Of a DNA stretch of 64,000 nucleotides, positions 37,501 through 47,161 are shown piece by piece. The number at the start of each line of letters is the position of its first letter. Position 1 is the first letter of the stretch. Under the pieces are notes generated by a model. It searched no databases, was not told the DNA's origin, and saw only the letters and a program-made list of their open reading frames with translations. The position numbers and the translations under genes are program-made. Source of the stretch: Bradyrhizobium erythrophlei (lineage in GTDB: Bacteria; Pseudomonadota; Alphaproteobacteria; Rhizobiales; Xanthobacteraceae); the NCBI RefSeq assembly GCF_900129505.1, contig NZ_LT670818.1:7473001-7537000 (forward strand), written 5' to 3'.

Positions 37501-37635
37501 GTCGAAAATCGAACCATGCCAAAAATCTCGCGAAAGCTGATTCTTAGACTCTTCTACCGCTGCAACGCTCGATAGCGCCGATACGGGGAGTCTGTGGTCG
37601 TTTTCATGCGAAAAAATATGGTCCCTCATTTACTT

Positions 37636-38961
37636 CTAGTGCGCTATCGCGATTTCACCCGAAACTTGCTCGCGCCTCGCATCGATCCGCAGCAGCACGA
37701 CAACGATGGCGCCCACCAGCGCGCAACCCGCGAGCAATAGAAGGCCCGCGGTAAAGCTGCCAGTCAAATCCTTCAGGTAGCCCATCGCGTAAGGACCGGC
37801 GAAACCGGAAAGATTTCCGAGCGAGTTGATCGCGGCGATGCCGGCGGCGGCCGATGCTCCCGTCAGAAAACTTGCCGGTAGCGGCCAAAACATCGGGGGT
37901 ACCGCAGAGACGCCGATCTGTGCAAAACAAAGCAACGCCATGACGATGACGGGGTTGGAAGCGATACCTGCCAATCCGATCCCTACCGTGGCCATCAAAA
38001 GTGCTGCGGCGACGTGACCTTTTCGCTCCATGGTTCGATCGGAATGACGACCGAGCAGCACCATGCCCACTGCCCCGAAAACAAAGGGCAGCGCCGCGAG
38101 CAATCCTGTCTGGGTATCGCTAACGCCAAAACCCTTGATGATGGTCGGCAGGAAGAACGCCACGCCGTAGCTTGCAGCATTCAGGCAGAAATACACCAGA
38201 GCGCACAATAAAATGCGCGGATCCGTGAGCGCCTGACCTAAGGATAGGTGCTCGACTTTCTCCTTGTTTCGCTTCTCGGTGGCCTGCACGTTCTCCAGCC
38301 ACGCGATCTCATCTCGTTGCAGCCAGCGAGCCTGGCGCGGGTAATCGGTTAGGTAGATCAGGACGCCGATGCCCACCAGAACCGACGGCAACGCCTCGAG
38401 AATGAACAGCCACTGCCAGCCTTCTAACCCCCAACCCGTCACGCCGAGCAGCATCCCGGAGACAGGCGATCCGATGATCGACGAAATCGGGATCGCCAAC
38501 ATAAACAAGCTGATGACCTGGGCGCGGTAAACCGCTGGGAACCACAAAGTCAGATAGAAGATGATGCCCGGAAAGAAACCCGCTTCGCAGGCGCCCAGCA
38601 GTAAACGGAGAGAATAGAAGGCGCCCGTCGTCGGAATTCCGGTCACTGCCGATATCGATGGGATGAACGCGAACGCCGCAGAAACAATCCCCCAGGTAAT
38701 CATAATGCGGGCGATCCAAACGCGCGCGCCGACTCTTTCCAAAAAAATGTTGGAGGGTACTTCAAACAGGAAGTACCCGAGGAAGAACAATCCCGCGCCC
38801 AGTCCGAAGGCTGCTTCACTCAAACCAAGCGCCTGGTTCATGTGCAACTTGGCGAAGCCGACATTGACGCGATCGAGATAGGCCACAAAATAGCAAACGA
38901 TCAGGAACGGAATTAGCCGCCACATAACCTTGCCGATGACACGTTTCTCTATGTCTTGCAT
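37636..38961 (-). CDS. MFS transporter, anion:cation symporter type
   Basis: A 441-residue transporter with twelve predicted membrane helices. It starts MQDIEKRVIGKVMWRLIPFL. Diagnostic motifs of the ACS family are CYFVAYLDRVNVGFAKLHM in helix 1, FLGYFLFEVPSNIFLERVGA in helix 2 and LLGACEAGFFPGIIFYLTLW in helix 4. Relatives carry organic anions such as phthalate, tartrate or hexuronate. It stands alone with repeat sequence on both sides, so the substrate is not suggested by neighbours. Confidence 0.9.
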   Translation of the reverse strand: MQDIEKRVIGKVMWRLIPFLIVCYFVAYLDRVNVGFAKLHMNQALGLSEAAFGLGAGLFFLGYFLFEVPSNIFLERVGARVWIARIMITWGIVSAAFAFIPSISAVTGIPTTGAFYSLRLLLGACEAGFFPGIIFYLTLWFPAVYRAQVISLFMLAIPISSIIGSPVSGMLLGVTGWGLEGWQWLFILEALPSVLVGIGVLIYLTDYPRQARWLQRDEIAWLENVQATEKRNKEKVEHLSLGQALTDPRILLCALVYFCLNAASYGVAFFLPTIIKGFGVSDTQTGLLAALPFVFGAVGMVLLGRHSDRTMERKGHVAAALLMATVGIGLAGIASNPVIVMALLCFAQIGVSAVPPMFWPLPASFLTGASAAAGIAAINSLGNLSGFAGPYAMGYLKDLTGSFTAGLLLLAGCALVGAIVVVLLRIDARREQVSGEIAIAH

Positions 38962-39169
38962 GGCGCAGCCTCCCGTCATGTGTTTACAGGCCCGTTCAGA
39001 AATCCGGGCCGAGTGTGTAAAAATATGATGGTCGCGGACGATTAGTGCAAATGGCTTTTATCTTAAAACCAGAGTGGTGCACTGCGGTCGATGGCGAAAT
39101 GGCCAGTTCGAACCCAAACAGCGTGCACCCTTCAAATGAAAGGGGTGAAATAACTGCTTCGGCTGGGCG

Positions 39170-39295
39170 CTCGATGTCGGGTTCGGGTTTCCAGACATCG
39201 GCCCGCAAGACCAGGAAGTCCGCTTCACCCTCGGAAGCGGACATCGTCCGCTGGACCGCTCATGTCTGAAAAGTGCCAGAGGCGGACATCACGAT
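39170..39295. repeat. dispersed intergenic repeat, copy 11
   Basis: gaagtccgcttcaccctcgg, aagcggacatcgtccgctgg and catgtctgaaaagtgccaga. The rest of 38962-39619 shows no gene that I can support. Confidence 0.7.
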
Positions 39296-39619
39296 GGGCA
39301 TATTGGTCCACACGCCCCGCGCGATCCCGATGTGCCTCGATCCACTTTTTGATGGCATACCGGAAAGCAGCGATGTACTGCGGCAAACCGCCACGTATGC
39401 AGGATCGAGTTAGCCGAAGCCGTCAGCCAAGCATGCTCGTATATTGCCTCTTCCGGACGATTTGACCGAGAGCAAACATCCGTATCTGCGAATCCAGAAA
39501 CGACGGCGCGAGAGAAAAGCTCACGGAAATGGCACGGCGAATGCCCCGCCGCTGGCATTATCACCGCGTTCAACGAGATCGACGCCGCCCGTGTACTCGT
39601 CTGATGGAGATGCACTGTG

Positions 39620-41038
39620 ATGGTGTGCGAAACCCAATCTCTGTTCAACGAGCTGCGGCAGTCGGTTGATGCAAAGGCGATGGACGCCATTGAGTGGCTA
39701 GTCGTCGAAGCTCCTGACCACAAGCTATGCCGTATTAACGTGCTGGATTTTGCGTCGAAGGCTGGCCTCGATGAGGAGCGCGCCATTGCAGCGTTTCTAC
39801 ACGCCACGCAGCTGGGCCTATTCGAGCTATCTTGGAATGTACTCTGCCCCGCCTGTGGCGGGGTCATCAACACCCATGCCACGCTGAGGACCGTGCGCCG
39901 CGAGGAGTACGTATGTGAGCTCTGTTCGGCGGGGTTCAAACTCTCACTCGATGAATTGGTTGAAGTGGCGTTCACGGTGACCGCGCGCGTGCGTAGGATC
40001 GCGGCCCACAGTCCGGATACACTTCCCATCTGGGAGTATTTCCGCCAGGTTCTTTGGAGTTCGGGGGTCGATCTTCCCGAAGCGTTTGAGCAGGCAATGG
40101 AGAACGCTATACTTGATTCAGTCGAACTGCCGGCCGGCGAGAGGGCTCAATTATCGGTACCCCTTCCTGCGGCATATGTGGTCGTATTTGAGCCGGTGAT
40201 ACATGCGGCCCAATTTCTCGATGTGAGCGGTGAACCGACGAGCGAGCGCCAGAATGTTTCGGTCGTTTATAACAATGTGAGAGCCCCAACCGAGGCCATA
40301 CGGCTGCGTCCAGGGACATTGCACCTTTCGTTGGAGAATCGCACCAATATGCGGATATTGCCCACGGTGTGGGTTATGGGTACCGCGGTCCACAATCTTC
40401 TTGCCCGCCGCAAACCCTTTTTAACTGCAAAGCGTCTGCTGAGTAACCAGACTTTCCGCGACCTCTACGGCACCGAAACGCTCGATGTCGACCAGCAACT
40501 ACAAATCACCAACCTCTCGTTTTTGTTCACCGATCTCAAAGGCTCCACGGCTCTCTACAGACGGCTTGGTGACTTGGCTGCCTATCATCTAGTCCGCGCG
40601 CACTTCCAGATCCTGACTCGAATCGTCGCCAATCATGGGGGCGCAGTCGTGCGGACAATCGGTGACGCGGTGATGGCAACTTTTCCGACCCCCGACCGGG
40701 CGGTCGCTGCGGCGCTCCACATGCGCGAGGCGATGCTGAGCCTTAGTAAAGAGCATAAGGGGGAAGAGCTCCTCCTCAAAATAGGGATTCATGAAGGCCC
40801 ATGCCTGGCCGTCATCCAGAACGGTCGTCAGGACTATTTTGGCCACACCGTAAATATCGCCGCGCGGGTGCAGGAGCTGGCGGTCTCGCGCTCGATCGTC
40901 GTGACTGCACGCGTGGTCGAGAATATGCAGACATCCATGCTGCTAGATGCCAATAAGCTCAAGCCGGTGGCTAAGGGAGCGGCGTTGCGCGGCATCGCTG
41001 AGGAGATGATGCTTTATGAGATCCCGTCAGTGGGATGA
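39620..41038 (+). CDS. class III adenylate/guanylate cyclase with zinc-ribbon N-domain
   Basis: A 472-residue protein. The N-terminal 270 residues look like the DUF5939-type sensor region and contain a zinc-ribbon Cys set (LCPACGG and YVCELCSAGF). The C-terminal cyclase domain has both metal Asp motifs (FLFTDLKGSTALYRRLGD; RTIGDAVMATFPTPDRAVAA) and GIHEGPCLAVIQNGRQDYFG, then HTVNIAARVQELA. It makes cAMP or cGMP in the cytosol; no membrane segment is seen. The start is ATG 39620, with GGAGATGC before it. A deleted group II intron begins 168 bp downstream. Confidence 0.85.
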   Translation: MVCETQSLFNELRQSVDAKAMDAIEWLVVEAPDHKLCRINVLDFASKAGLDEERAIAAFLHATQLGLFELSWNVLCPACGGVINTHATLRTVRREEYVCELCSAGFKLSLDELVEVAFTVTARVRRIAAHSPDTLPIWEYFRQVLWSSGVDLPEAFEQAMENAILDSVELPAGERAQLSVPLPAAYVVVFEPVIHAAQFLDVSGEPTSERQNVSVVYNNVRAPTEAIRLRPGTLHLSLENRTNMRILPTVWVMGTAVHNLLARRKPFLTAKRLLSNQTFRDLYGTETLDVDQQLQITNLSFLFTDLKGSTALYRRLGDLAAYHLVRAHFQILTRIVANHGGAVVRTIGDAVMATFPTPDRAVAAALHMREAMLSLSKEHKGEELLLKIGIHEGPCLAVIQNGRQDYFGHTVNIAARVQELAVSRSIVVTARVVENMQTSMLLDANKLKPVAKGAALRGIAEEMMLYEIPSVG

Positions 41039-41106
41039 ACGCCTGATCGGCGAGGAACTATCGGACCTATTGCGAAATATACCGAACCGTTGCCGATGTC
41101 ATAGGA

Positions 41107-41190
41107 ATGACCGCTTCGGGTCAATCGCGCCAGTTTGATCGCGTACCGACAGCGTCAGCTCTACCCCTAAGAACAGACGTCGTCACCGTC
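41107..41190. repeat. dispersed intergenic repeat, copy 12
   Basis: Degenerate: gggtcaatcgcgccagtttg, ctacccctaagaacagacgt cgtc. It abuts the 3' end of the group II intron at 41206. Confidence 0.45.
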
Positions 41191-41205
41191 CATCGGAACG
41201 ACCCA

Positions 41206-41935
41206 ATGGGTAGAGTCGAGGATGGGCGCGGTAGCTTGGGCCATTCGGCAACGCTCCGTTTCCCATCCCCGCTCATCGAACCGGACGTGCCCGATTAAGG
41301 CATCCGGCTCTCCGACTGGCTTCACCGTGAGGCACACGGAGAGCAAACTAACCGCACGCGGCTTCGGCGCAGTGAGTAACTCTCCTTCGCCCCTCGACAC
41401 AGCAATCTCCGGCGGCGCCTGTCGTTAATGGTGTTTGCAGGCTCATCGCCAATCACCACGACCTAGCCATCTTCGAAAGCGCACCAGAAGTCGGGGCCCT
41501 TTCCTCAGCCAGCATTACCCGGCTTCAACGGTCATACGACCCCGTCCGACTCCCGCCATGGCCGCCGCCTTTCGCGACGTTGAGGCCGCTACCCTCGCCC
41601 TTGACGGGTCTCCCCCGATTACCCGAACCACCTTTCCGACGTGCCGTGCCCACTACCCCGGCGGATCGAGCGGGTGCGCGTGTCGATTGCTTCCCCGCTC
41701 ATACAGCCTTCCCCAAATGGCAGGAGGGTCGGCATCCGCATTGTCACTTTCGAGGCCTGCTCAGGCTTCACTCACGTTACGGCCCGCCGGATTGCTCAAC
41801 CGCCTAAAGCGGCCTTTGTCACGAGGCTCCAGCCCTGCCGGTTACCCGGCCGAACCGCTCGTCAGCTACCAGATCAATCGACAACTCTCTGGGTGGAATC
41901 TTCCTCCACTAGTGATCCGCGCCTTCGGGGCGCAC
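41206..41935 (-). mobile_element. second type of group II intron, intron-encoded protein deleted
   Basis: The minus strand starts GTGCGCCCCGAAGGCGC at 41935. Domain V is clear at 41278-41310 (GAGCCGGATGCC...GGCACGTCCGGTTC), and a domain VI-like stem with a GGATGGG/CCCATCC pairing follows, ending near ..CTCTACCCAT at about 41206. The intron protein would start at 41446 with MSLQTP, the opening of an LtrA-like class, but only about 30 unrelated codons follow before a stop, so the reverse transcriptase is gone. It is about 730 nt and differs in sequence from the intron at 6271-6938. It lies just downstream of the GYF-domain gene and does not break it. Confidence 0.8.
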
Positions 41936-41968
41936 TGCCAACAGGTGACATCGCGCGCCGCCCGCGCT

Positions 41969-42703
41969 CTACCGGGACTGAACGCGTTCGGTGAGAAGTT
42001 TCCAGAGGGCTCCTTCGCCGAGTCGATCGGCAACACCGCGGAAAGTAAAATACGGAATGAGGATCAGCAGCATCAGTATGCTTACGGCGAAGGCCTGCGG
42101 CAACGTGCCACCTGCCATTTCGCCCAAGACCTCCTGGCTAGTCCGCCCGTGGAAATAACCGACAATAATTTCCTCGACGACTGTCAGAGCAATTAGAACC
42201 ACAACGAACAGCACAGATTTCTTGAGGATGTCGGCAAGCAAGACGCTGGCGCCTCCTTTTCGTTCTCCGATCTTCAGTGCATGCAGAACCAGAATGAACT
42301 TGCCAAGAACAAGGGCTTTCACGATCGCAATGCCAAACGATGCGAACGCGATTCCATCACTTTGAAGGATGGTCGCCTTATAGAACATCAGTGAGCCAAA
42401 ACAGACGTATAGATAAGAAGAGATTGTCAGGTATTCGATCAATTCGTTCCGCAAGCGTTGTGAGACCGTCGCTTGTTTCGGAGCCAAGTCCGCTCGACCT
42501 GAAACCGCAACCGAGGACGGCTGTGCTGCTGTCCGGAACAGTTGTGAGAGGGCGGGAACTGCTCTTGCGTCCGTCCATTCAGTCATGCCCTCCGTCCAGA
42601 CGAATCGGGACTGGCCCGCGCGCCTGATCTGTCTAGCAACATCCTCCAACGTCGTTGGGCCGACAGTCTCATCGTCTTCAATATAATACCAGTCGGCTCT
42701 CAT
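41969..42703 (-). CDS. GYF-domain membrane protein
   Basis: A 244-residue protein. The N-terminal 55 residues are a GYF_2-type domain (WYYIEDDETVGPTTLEDVAR, QSRFVWTEGMTEWTDARAVP). A linker then leads to about four membrane helices (YLTISSYLYVCFGSLMFYKA, VLFVVVLIALTVVEEIIVGY, AFAVSILMLLILIPYFTFRG). The domain binds Pro-rich peptides in related proteins. Its role is unknown. The group II intron begins 33 bp after its stop. Confidence 0.75.
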   Translation of the reverse strand: MRADWYYIEDDETVGPTTLEDVARQIRRAGQSRFVWTEGMTEWTDARAVPALSQLFRTAAQPSSVAVSGRADLAPKQATVSQRLRNELIEYLTISSYLYVCFGSLMFYKATILQSDGIAFASFGIAIVKALVLGKFILVLHALKIGERKGGASVLLADILKKSVLFVVVLIALTVVEEIIVGYFHGRTSQEVLGEMAGGTLPQAFAVSILMLLILIPYFTFRGVADRLGEGALWKLLTERVQSR

Positions 42704-42874
42704 GGATGGGTCTTTCCTGGCCAGCCAAAAATCGCGACCAACCTGGGCTCTGTATCAATTGCTCACGTAAAAACACGCCCCTAACGTCCGTCGACAGCCT
42801 ATCGCGGGACCAGGGCCAAGACACCCAAAAAAATTGCGGTGAACCCGCACTGCCGGGCTGGCGTCGATGTTCGA

Positions 42875-42965
42875 GAAGGGTCAAAGTCGGAAAAGACCGG
42901 TGCGAGCATATGTTTTCCGCTGTGCTGCAGAAAGCAGACATTCTGCCGGACATGGGGCTCGGCGC
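42875..42965. repeat. dispersed intergenic repeat, copy 13
   Basis: gggtcaaagtcggaaaagac, catatgttttccgctgtgct, gcagacattctgccggacat. It fills part of the gap 42704-43038. Confidence 0.55.
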
Positions 42966-43038
42966 CATTGAACCACCAGAGTAATGGCAATCTGCGACCC
43001 GGGATTTGCAATAGGTCTCGAAGCGCCACGTGAAGCAG

Positions 43039-43497
43039 TCAGTTTTCCTGCCCAGCTCCACCAAAGAGCGGAAGCTGGTCTTGGGGCAGCGCTGAAATCC
43101 GGCTCCGGCTTGCGGGCGTGAAGCCGAACTCAGATGCGATGCGCATCATGATCTCCGCTTGCCTGTTGGCGATCGAAAGATATGGCGATTGTATCGGAAA
43201 CCCGGTGGGCGATTTCACCATGGTCCCATATTTTTGAATCTGTTCCATCGCTTCGGCCCACATCCCGTAGGCCCCGCAGTAGGTAGCGAGGGCCCCGCGG
43301 TCGAGATTGGTTATCAGGTTTAGCTTCGACAGCTCGCCCGCCAGGCGCGCCCATTCGCGCTGCGCCGCAGGACTTAGCTCGGGCGGACATTCCGGCAAGG
43401 ACGGTTCAGGCCGGGGTTCATGCGCGTTCAAAGGACGCTTTCCTGGATTACCGGTCAAAGCCTTGATCCTTGTCGGTTTGGGACGACGACCACGCAT
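43039..43497 (-). CDS. P27-family phage terminase small subunit
   Basis: A 152-residue protein: MRGRRPKPTRIKALTGNPGK, ELSPAAQREWARLAGELSKL, LDRGALATYCGAYGMWAEAM and SEFGFTPASRSRISALP are all typical of the P27 group. It recognises phage DNA ends and delivers them to the large terminase. No large subunit, portal or capsid gene follows, so this is a stranded prophage remnant. It lies 25 bp after the ParB-methyltransferase gene in one operon. Confidence 0.88.
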   Translation of the reverse strand: MRGRRPKPTRIKALTGNPGKRPLNAHEPRPEPSLPECPPELSPAAQREWARLAGELSKLNLITNLDRGALATYCGAYGMWAEAMEQIQKYGTMVKSPTGFPIQSPYLSIANRQAEIMMRIASEFGFTPASRSRISALPQDQLPLFGGAGQEN

Positions 43498-43522
43498 CAA
43501 TAGGCCGGATAGAACGAGATAA

Positions 43523-44788
43523 TCACGACACGGGCTCCGTTCGTTGAGGTGCCTGGTCGAGGGCCTCAAAGTCGGCGCCGTCGCTCTCGCGTTTGGCCGG
43601 TTCACCGGTGAAGGCCTGCCAGCGACGGACCGCAAGATCGACAAACAGCGGATCAATCTCGATCGCAAAACAGACGCGTAGGCAGGATTGCGCGGCAATC
43701 AGCGTCGTGCCGCTTCCCAGGAAAGGTTCGTAGATCGCTTGGCCGGGGCTCGAATTGTTCAACATCGGCCGGCGCATGCATTCCACCGGCTTTTGAGTGG
43801 CGTGCTTCGTCTCGGCGTCCTGGCTGCCGCTCGGGATGGTCCACAGGGTGGTTTGCTTGCGGTCCCCGGTCCAATTGCCCTTCTTCCGGACAGCGTACCA
43901 ACAGGGCTCATGTTGCCAGTGATAGTCCCCCTGGCTCATGACCAGCCGTTCCTTTGCCCAAATGATCTGCGCCCGGATCGTAAAGCCGCTCTTGAAGAGG
44001 CTTTCTGCAACGATGGCGGAGCGTAGGGCTCCGTGCCAAACGTAGGCTATTTCGCCTGGGAATAAGCTCCACGCAGGTGCCCAGTCCGCGATCTCGTCGT
44101 TGAGAATCTTGCCCTTCCTGGCCGAGTGATTGACGCCCCGCCGGTGACGCCACTCGGGATCGTATTCCACGCCATAGGGCGGATCGGTCACCATCAGCTG
44201 AGGCAACGTTCCCGCGAGCACCGCGGCCACCGTGGCCGCATCCCGGCAGTCGCCGCAGCCGACCCGATGCGGTCCTAGAAGCCAGACATCGCCTGGTCTC
44301 GAGATCGCCACTTCCCCGAGAGCCGGGACTTCGTCCTCAGGAACTAATCCGGCTCCGTCGGCACCTAGGGCAGCCGCCAACTCCTGCTCGCTGAAGCCCA
44401 GGATCTTCAGGTCCGTACCAAGCTTGCCGAGATCGGTCAGCTCCAGTTTCAGCATCTCGGCGTCCCAGCCCGCGTTCAGCGCGATGCGGTTATCGGCGAG
44501 CATGAGCTGCCTGCGCTCGACGTCATCGAGATTCCTGAGCGGTATCACCGGGACCTGGGTCAAGCCGAGGAGCCGCGCGGCAGCAAGCCGGCCGTGGCCG
44601 GCGACAACGTCGGCATCCTCTCCGACCAGAAGTGGATTGGTGAATCCGAAGGTTCGGATGCTGCCGGCGATCTCCGCGACCTGCGCCGCACTATGGGTGC
44701 GGGCATTGCGCGCCGAGGGTATCAATCGGTCAATCGACCAGTACTCCACGCGAAGCTCGTCTTCTGCCTGCCGCATGATCTCGCTCAT
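43523..44788 (-). CDS. ParB-domain / DNA methyltransferase fusion
   Basis: A 421-residue protein. The N-terminal ParB/sulfiredoxin-like nuclease domain (SIDRLIPSARNARTHSAAQV, VVAGHGRLAAARLLGL, QLMLADNRIALNAGWD) is followed by an N6-adenine/N4-cytosine methyltransferase of the beta class: catalytic TDPPYGVEYD near residue 200 and the AdoMet motif IYEPFLGSGTTLIAAQSC near 360. Such fusions are common beside phage terminases and probably modify phage DNA against host restriction. The start at 44788 has GAGGACAGG before the ATG. Confidence 0.88.
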   Translation of the reverse strand: MSEIMRQAEDELRVEYWSIDRLIPSARNARTHSAAQVAEIAGSIRTFGFTNPLLVGEDADVVAGHGRLAAARLLGLTQVPVIPLRNLDDVERRQLMLADNRIALNAGWDAEMLKLELTDLGKLGTDLKILGFSEQELAAALGADGAGLVPEDEVPALGEVAISRPGDVWLLGPHRVGCGDCRDAATVAAVLAGTLPQLMVTDPPYGVEYDPEWRHRRGVNHSARKGKILNDEIADWAPAWSLFPGEIAYVWHGALRSAIVAESLFKSGFTIRAQIIWAKERLVMSQGDYHWQHEPCWYAVRKKGNWTGDRKQTTLWTIPSGSQDAETKHATQKPVECMRRPMLNNSSPGQAIYEPFLGSGTTLIAAQSCLRVCFAIEIDPLFVDLAVRRWQAFTGEPAKRESDGADFEALDQAPQRTEPVS

Positions 44789-45236
44789 CCTGTCCTCTCA
44801 GCGCTGTCATGACGTACCCCTCCCCCCCGGGAATTTCGCGACACTTTTTCGGAGGCCGGATGGCTGTCCAAGGTGTCGAGAAAATAAATCCCGCAAGGCG
44901 GCGCCCACCTGGCCGAGCACCATTGATTTGCCTGCGCAAATTCTTGGTTTGCCGTTTGAATTCTTTGATTTCGGGAAAATAATTCAAAGCTCTGGGCCCA
45001 AGAAAAAAATCTGCGCATGAGATGAGGTGCGGTAGCGGGGCGGCTTCTCTCTTGCGATTTAAACCCCCTACCCCCTAGGCGATCAGTCCACCTCTGATTT
45101 GAAGTGCTTCTATTGCGTTCACACTTTGAAAGTATCCAGCCAGCAATGGACAAGCGCTTGCCGCACCCTGCAAGTTTGGCGAGGCGCTCGCGTTCTGGCG
45201 ATCGAACATGGGCTGCAAGGAGGCGTTGATGATCGT

Positions 45237-45914
45237 TCAAATCCGCCTCCGCCTCTTGAGCATTTGCTCTGCCGCGAGACGGGCTGCGATGAGTTCGTTC
45301 CTTCCCAATCTGCCGTCTGCGTAGGCGCGGCAAAGCCGGACGACAATATTGTCGTCGAGTTCGGACAACCGCTGAAGGACTCCAAAACCTTCATTGCCAA
45401 GCATCTTAGCGATCTCTGCCTCGTAGAGGCCGCGTTGGCGTGGCTTAAAATTGGAAGAGAAGCCCACGGGCGATTTGCCGACCTCGCTAGCTAAGATTGG
45501 GGAGGATTTATTAGGTAGGATCTCTAAGTAGGATTCGTCGACATTTTTGTCCGGCCTCGAAGGACAGTTCTGTCTCGGGGCCGGGACAGCTTTGTCGTCG
45601 TCCTCCGGGAGAAATATTGGTGCATATCTACACGAGCCTTGGGTTCCGCGAGCGACGCGCGCATAATTACGGGTTTCGAATTTCAAGGTCACTCGATGGA
45701 CCGTTTTGACGGTCTTTCCGAGCTCCTGCGCCATCAGCCGCTGGCCCGGCCAGGCATCCAGCGTCACGCAGTTAAGTCTGTCCATGATGATATAGGCGAG
45801 GCACTTTTCGGCCGGGGTCACCTTCGGGTCCGACATGACGCGCTTTAGCCATCGATGCTTTCGCCGACTAACCTGGTCTAACAGCGTTTCCTGTGGCTGC
45901 GTTTCCACGAACAT
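45237..45914 (-). CDS. replication-like HTH protein, module 2
   Basis: A 225-residue protein starting at ATG 45914. The first 100 residues form a winged HTH as in phage replication proteins (MSDPKVTPAEKCLAYIIMDR, WPGQRLMAQELGKTVKTVHR). The C-terminal part is a charged helical region (LYEAEIAKMLGNEGFGVLQR, LSELDDNIVVRLCRAYADGR). It resembles the protein at 428-1078 in layout. A 448-bp stretch with no supported gene separates it from the methyltransferase gene. On the other side, a parS-like site lies before the plus-strand genes of module 2. Confidence 0.6.
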   Translation of the reverse strand: MFVETQPQETLLDQVSRRKHRWLKRVMSDPKVTPAEKCLAYIIMDRLNCVTLDAWPGQRLMAQELGKTVKTVHRVTLKFETRNYARVARGTQGSCRYAPIFLPEDDDKAVPAPRQNCPSRPDKNVDESYLEILPNKSSPILASEVGKSPVGFSSNFKPRQRGLYEAEIAKMLGNEGFGVLQRLSELDDNIVVRLCRAYADGRLGRNELIAARLAAEQMLKRRRRI

Positions 45915-46132
45915 CCCTCTGTTTGATTGCGATCTGATTTTCGCACGAGGGCGCCCAACAAGAAATTGCGAAGAGGATTGCTTTGATTGGATTGCGACTG
46001 ATCTTGTCGACCAAATCAGGCAGGAGGTAACGCCGGTGTTCTGTTTGGCCAGGTCAGGAGCGCACTGATTCGGCCCGTCCCGCGTGTGTAAGTCCAAACC
46101 TGAAGCGGTCCGAGTTTTCTCAATTCCAATCT

Positions 46133-46148
46133 CGTTTCACGTGAAAAT
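46133..46148. promoter_or_regulatory. parS-like palindrome, module 2
   Basis: CGTTTCACGTGAAAAT: the 12-bp core TTTCACGTGAAA is a perfect palindrome and matches the ParB site consensus TGTTTCACGTGAAACA at 13 of 16 positions. It sits between the minus-strand replication-like gene and the plus-strand genes, as in module 1. Confidence 0.55.
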
Positions 46149-46257
46149 TCTAGGTGGAAATTGGAGATCAGTGTTCTTCATCTGTCATCGCCCATCTTCT
46201 TTTTGAAAAATACGCATAGAATTCCGGAGCGGTTGAATCGATTCGATCGGAGCTAAC

Positions 46258-46887
46258 ATGCACTCCTGCTGCGAGACCTCCCGAGTACCTTTGGAATGCG
46301 ATTTGCGGGAGCTTGAAAGTTTGAGAGGATTGACCGAACACAAGGAAATCGCGATAGCGCGCGCGATGGACTACTGTGTGAAAAACCGGATCTGCCCGCC
46401 CGAATGGCTCGTGGAGGCGGCCGCTTCTCTTTTGATCGACTTGCTGAAGCATGAGAGGCCGACCACGCGGGGAAGGACAGCGAGTTGTATTGCACGTCTC
46501 CGGCACGAAATGTGGGACGTCGAACGCTGGGACGCGGTTAAAACCGTCCGCGAGATACGCCAGCGGTGCAAGAGAGAGCAAACGGCTCAAAAGGCTCTTC
46601 CGGCCGCAGCGGTGCCCGAGAGTCATAAAAAGCGCCTGCTCAAGTTTAGGAAATGGTTAAATCAGGGGACATTCAACTGCGCGGCAAAATTGCTGGTGGG
46701 GCGTGAAGCACTCGCGAGCGCTTCGACCATCAACGCTAGCTATAAGAAGATAGAAGCGACGCGAAGTGGACCTACGCCTCCCGCAGGTGCCTGGTTCGAC
46801 GACCCCTTTCTGAAACAACTTGGGCTTCAGGGATCGCAGGAGCGTACGACGGGCAGGAATATCCTCGATATTTCTGATCTGACGTAA
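46258..46887 (+). CDS. hypothetical protein of module 2
   Basis: A 209-residue, helical, basic protein that I do not recognise. It contains LTEHKEIAIARAMDYCVKNR, CPPEWLVEAAASLLIDLLKH and WDAVKTVREIRQRCKREQ, and a C-terminal region that may be a small HTH (GREALASASTINASYKKIEA). It is the first plus-strand gene after the parS-like palindrome and the predecessor of the AlpA-like gene, 55 bp away. A long antisense frame is a shadow. Confidence 0.55.
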   Translation: MHSCCETSRVPLECDLRELESLRGLTEHKEIAIARAMDYCVKNRICPPEWLVEAAASLLIDLLKHERPTTRGRTASCIARLRHEMWDVERWDAVKTVREIRQRCKREQTAQKALPAAAVPESHKKRLLKFRKWLNQGTFNCAAKLLVGREALASASTINASYKKIEATRSGPTPPAGAWFDDPFLKQLGLQGSQERTTGRNILDISDLT

Positions 46888-46942
46888 AGGAATTCAAATC
46901 CTCAAACTGTCGCCAGAGCGAATCAAGGCGACAGGATGGGTG

Positions 46943-47161
46943 ATGACGACCAATAATCCTACGGACAGGCTATGGGCGGGCGAGGCCGCCGAGTATCTAC
47001 ATTTGAGCCGTTCGACACTGGCCAAATGGCGGATGAAGGGTGAGGGACCCCCCTACCATCACTGCGGTCCGCGCCTCATCTATTACCTGCAGCATGAAAT
47101 CGACGCTTGGCTGGTCGCCTGCGATGAGAGTGCTCGGCTTCGCTCGGCGGGCGCCTCGTGA
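46943..47161 (+). CDS. AlpA-type HTH protein, module 2
   Basis: A 72-residue excisionase/AlpA-like protein: LWAGEAAEYLHLSRSTLAKW is the helix-turn-helix and GPPYHHCGPRLIYYLQHEID the wing. Its stop overlaps the GTG start of the next small ORF (GTGA), so it leads a five-gene operon with the recombinase. In module 1 the equivalent gene sits in the minus-strand operon instead. Confidence 0.7.
   Translation: MTTNNPTDRLWAGEAAEYLHLSRSTLAKWRMKGEGPPYHHCGPRLIYYLQHEIDAWLVACDESARLRSAGAS

Noticed and set aside
39300..39480. Possible gene fragment on the minus strand upstream of the cyclase gene
   Set aside because: Short readable stretches exist, but no family, start or ribosome-binding site could be supported.
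41435..42196. 253-codon plus-strand frame
   Set aside because: It runs antisense across the group II intron and into the end of the GYF-domain gene.
44785..45333. 182-codon minus-strand frame between methyltransferase and replication-like genes
   Set aside because: It overlaps both neighbours out of frame and has no recognisable domain or start signal.
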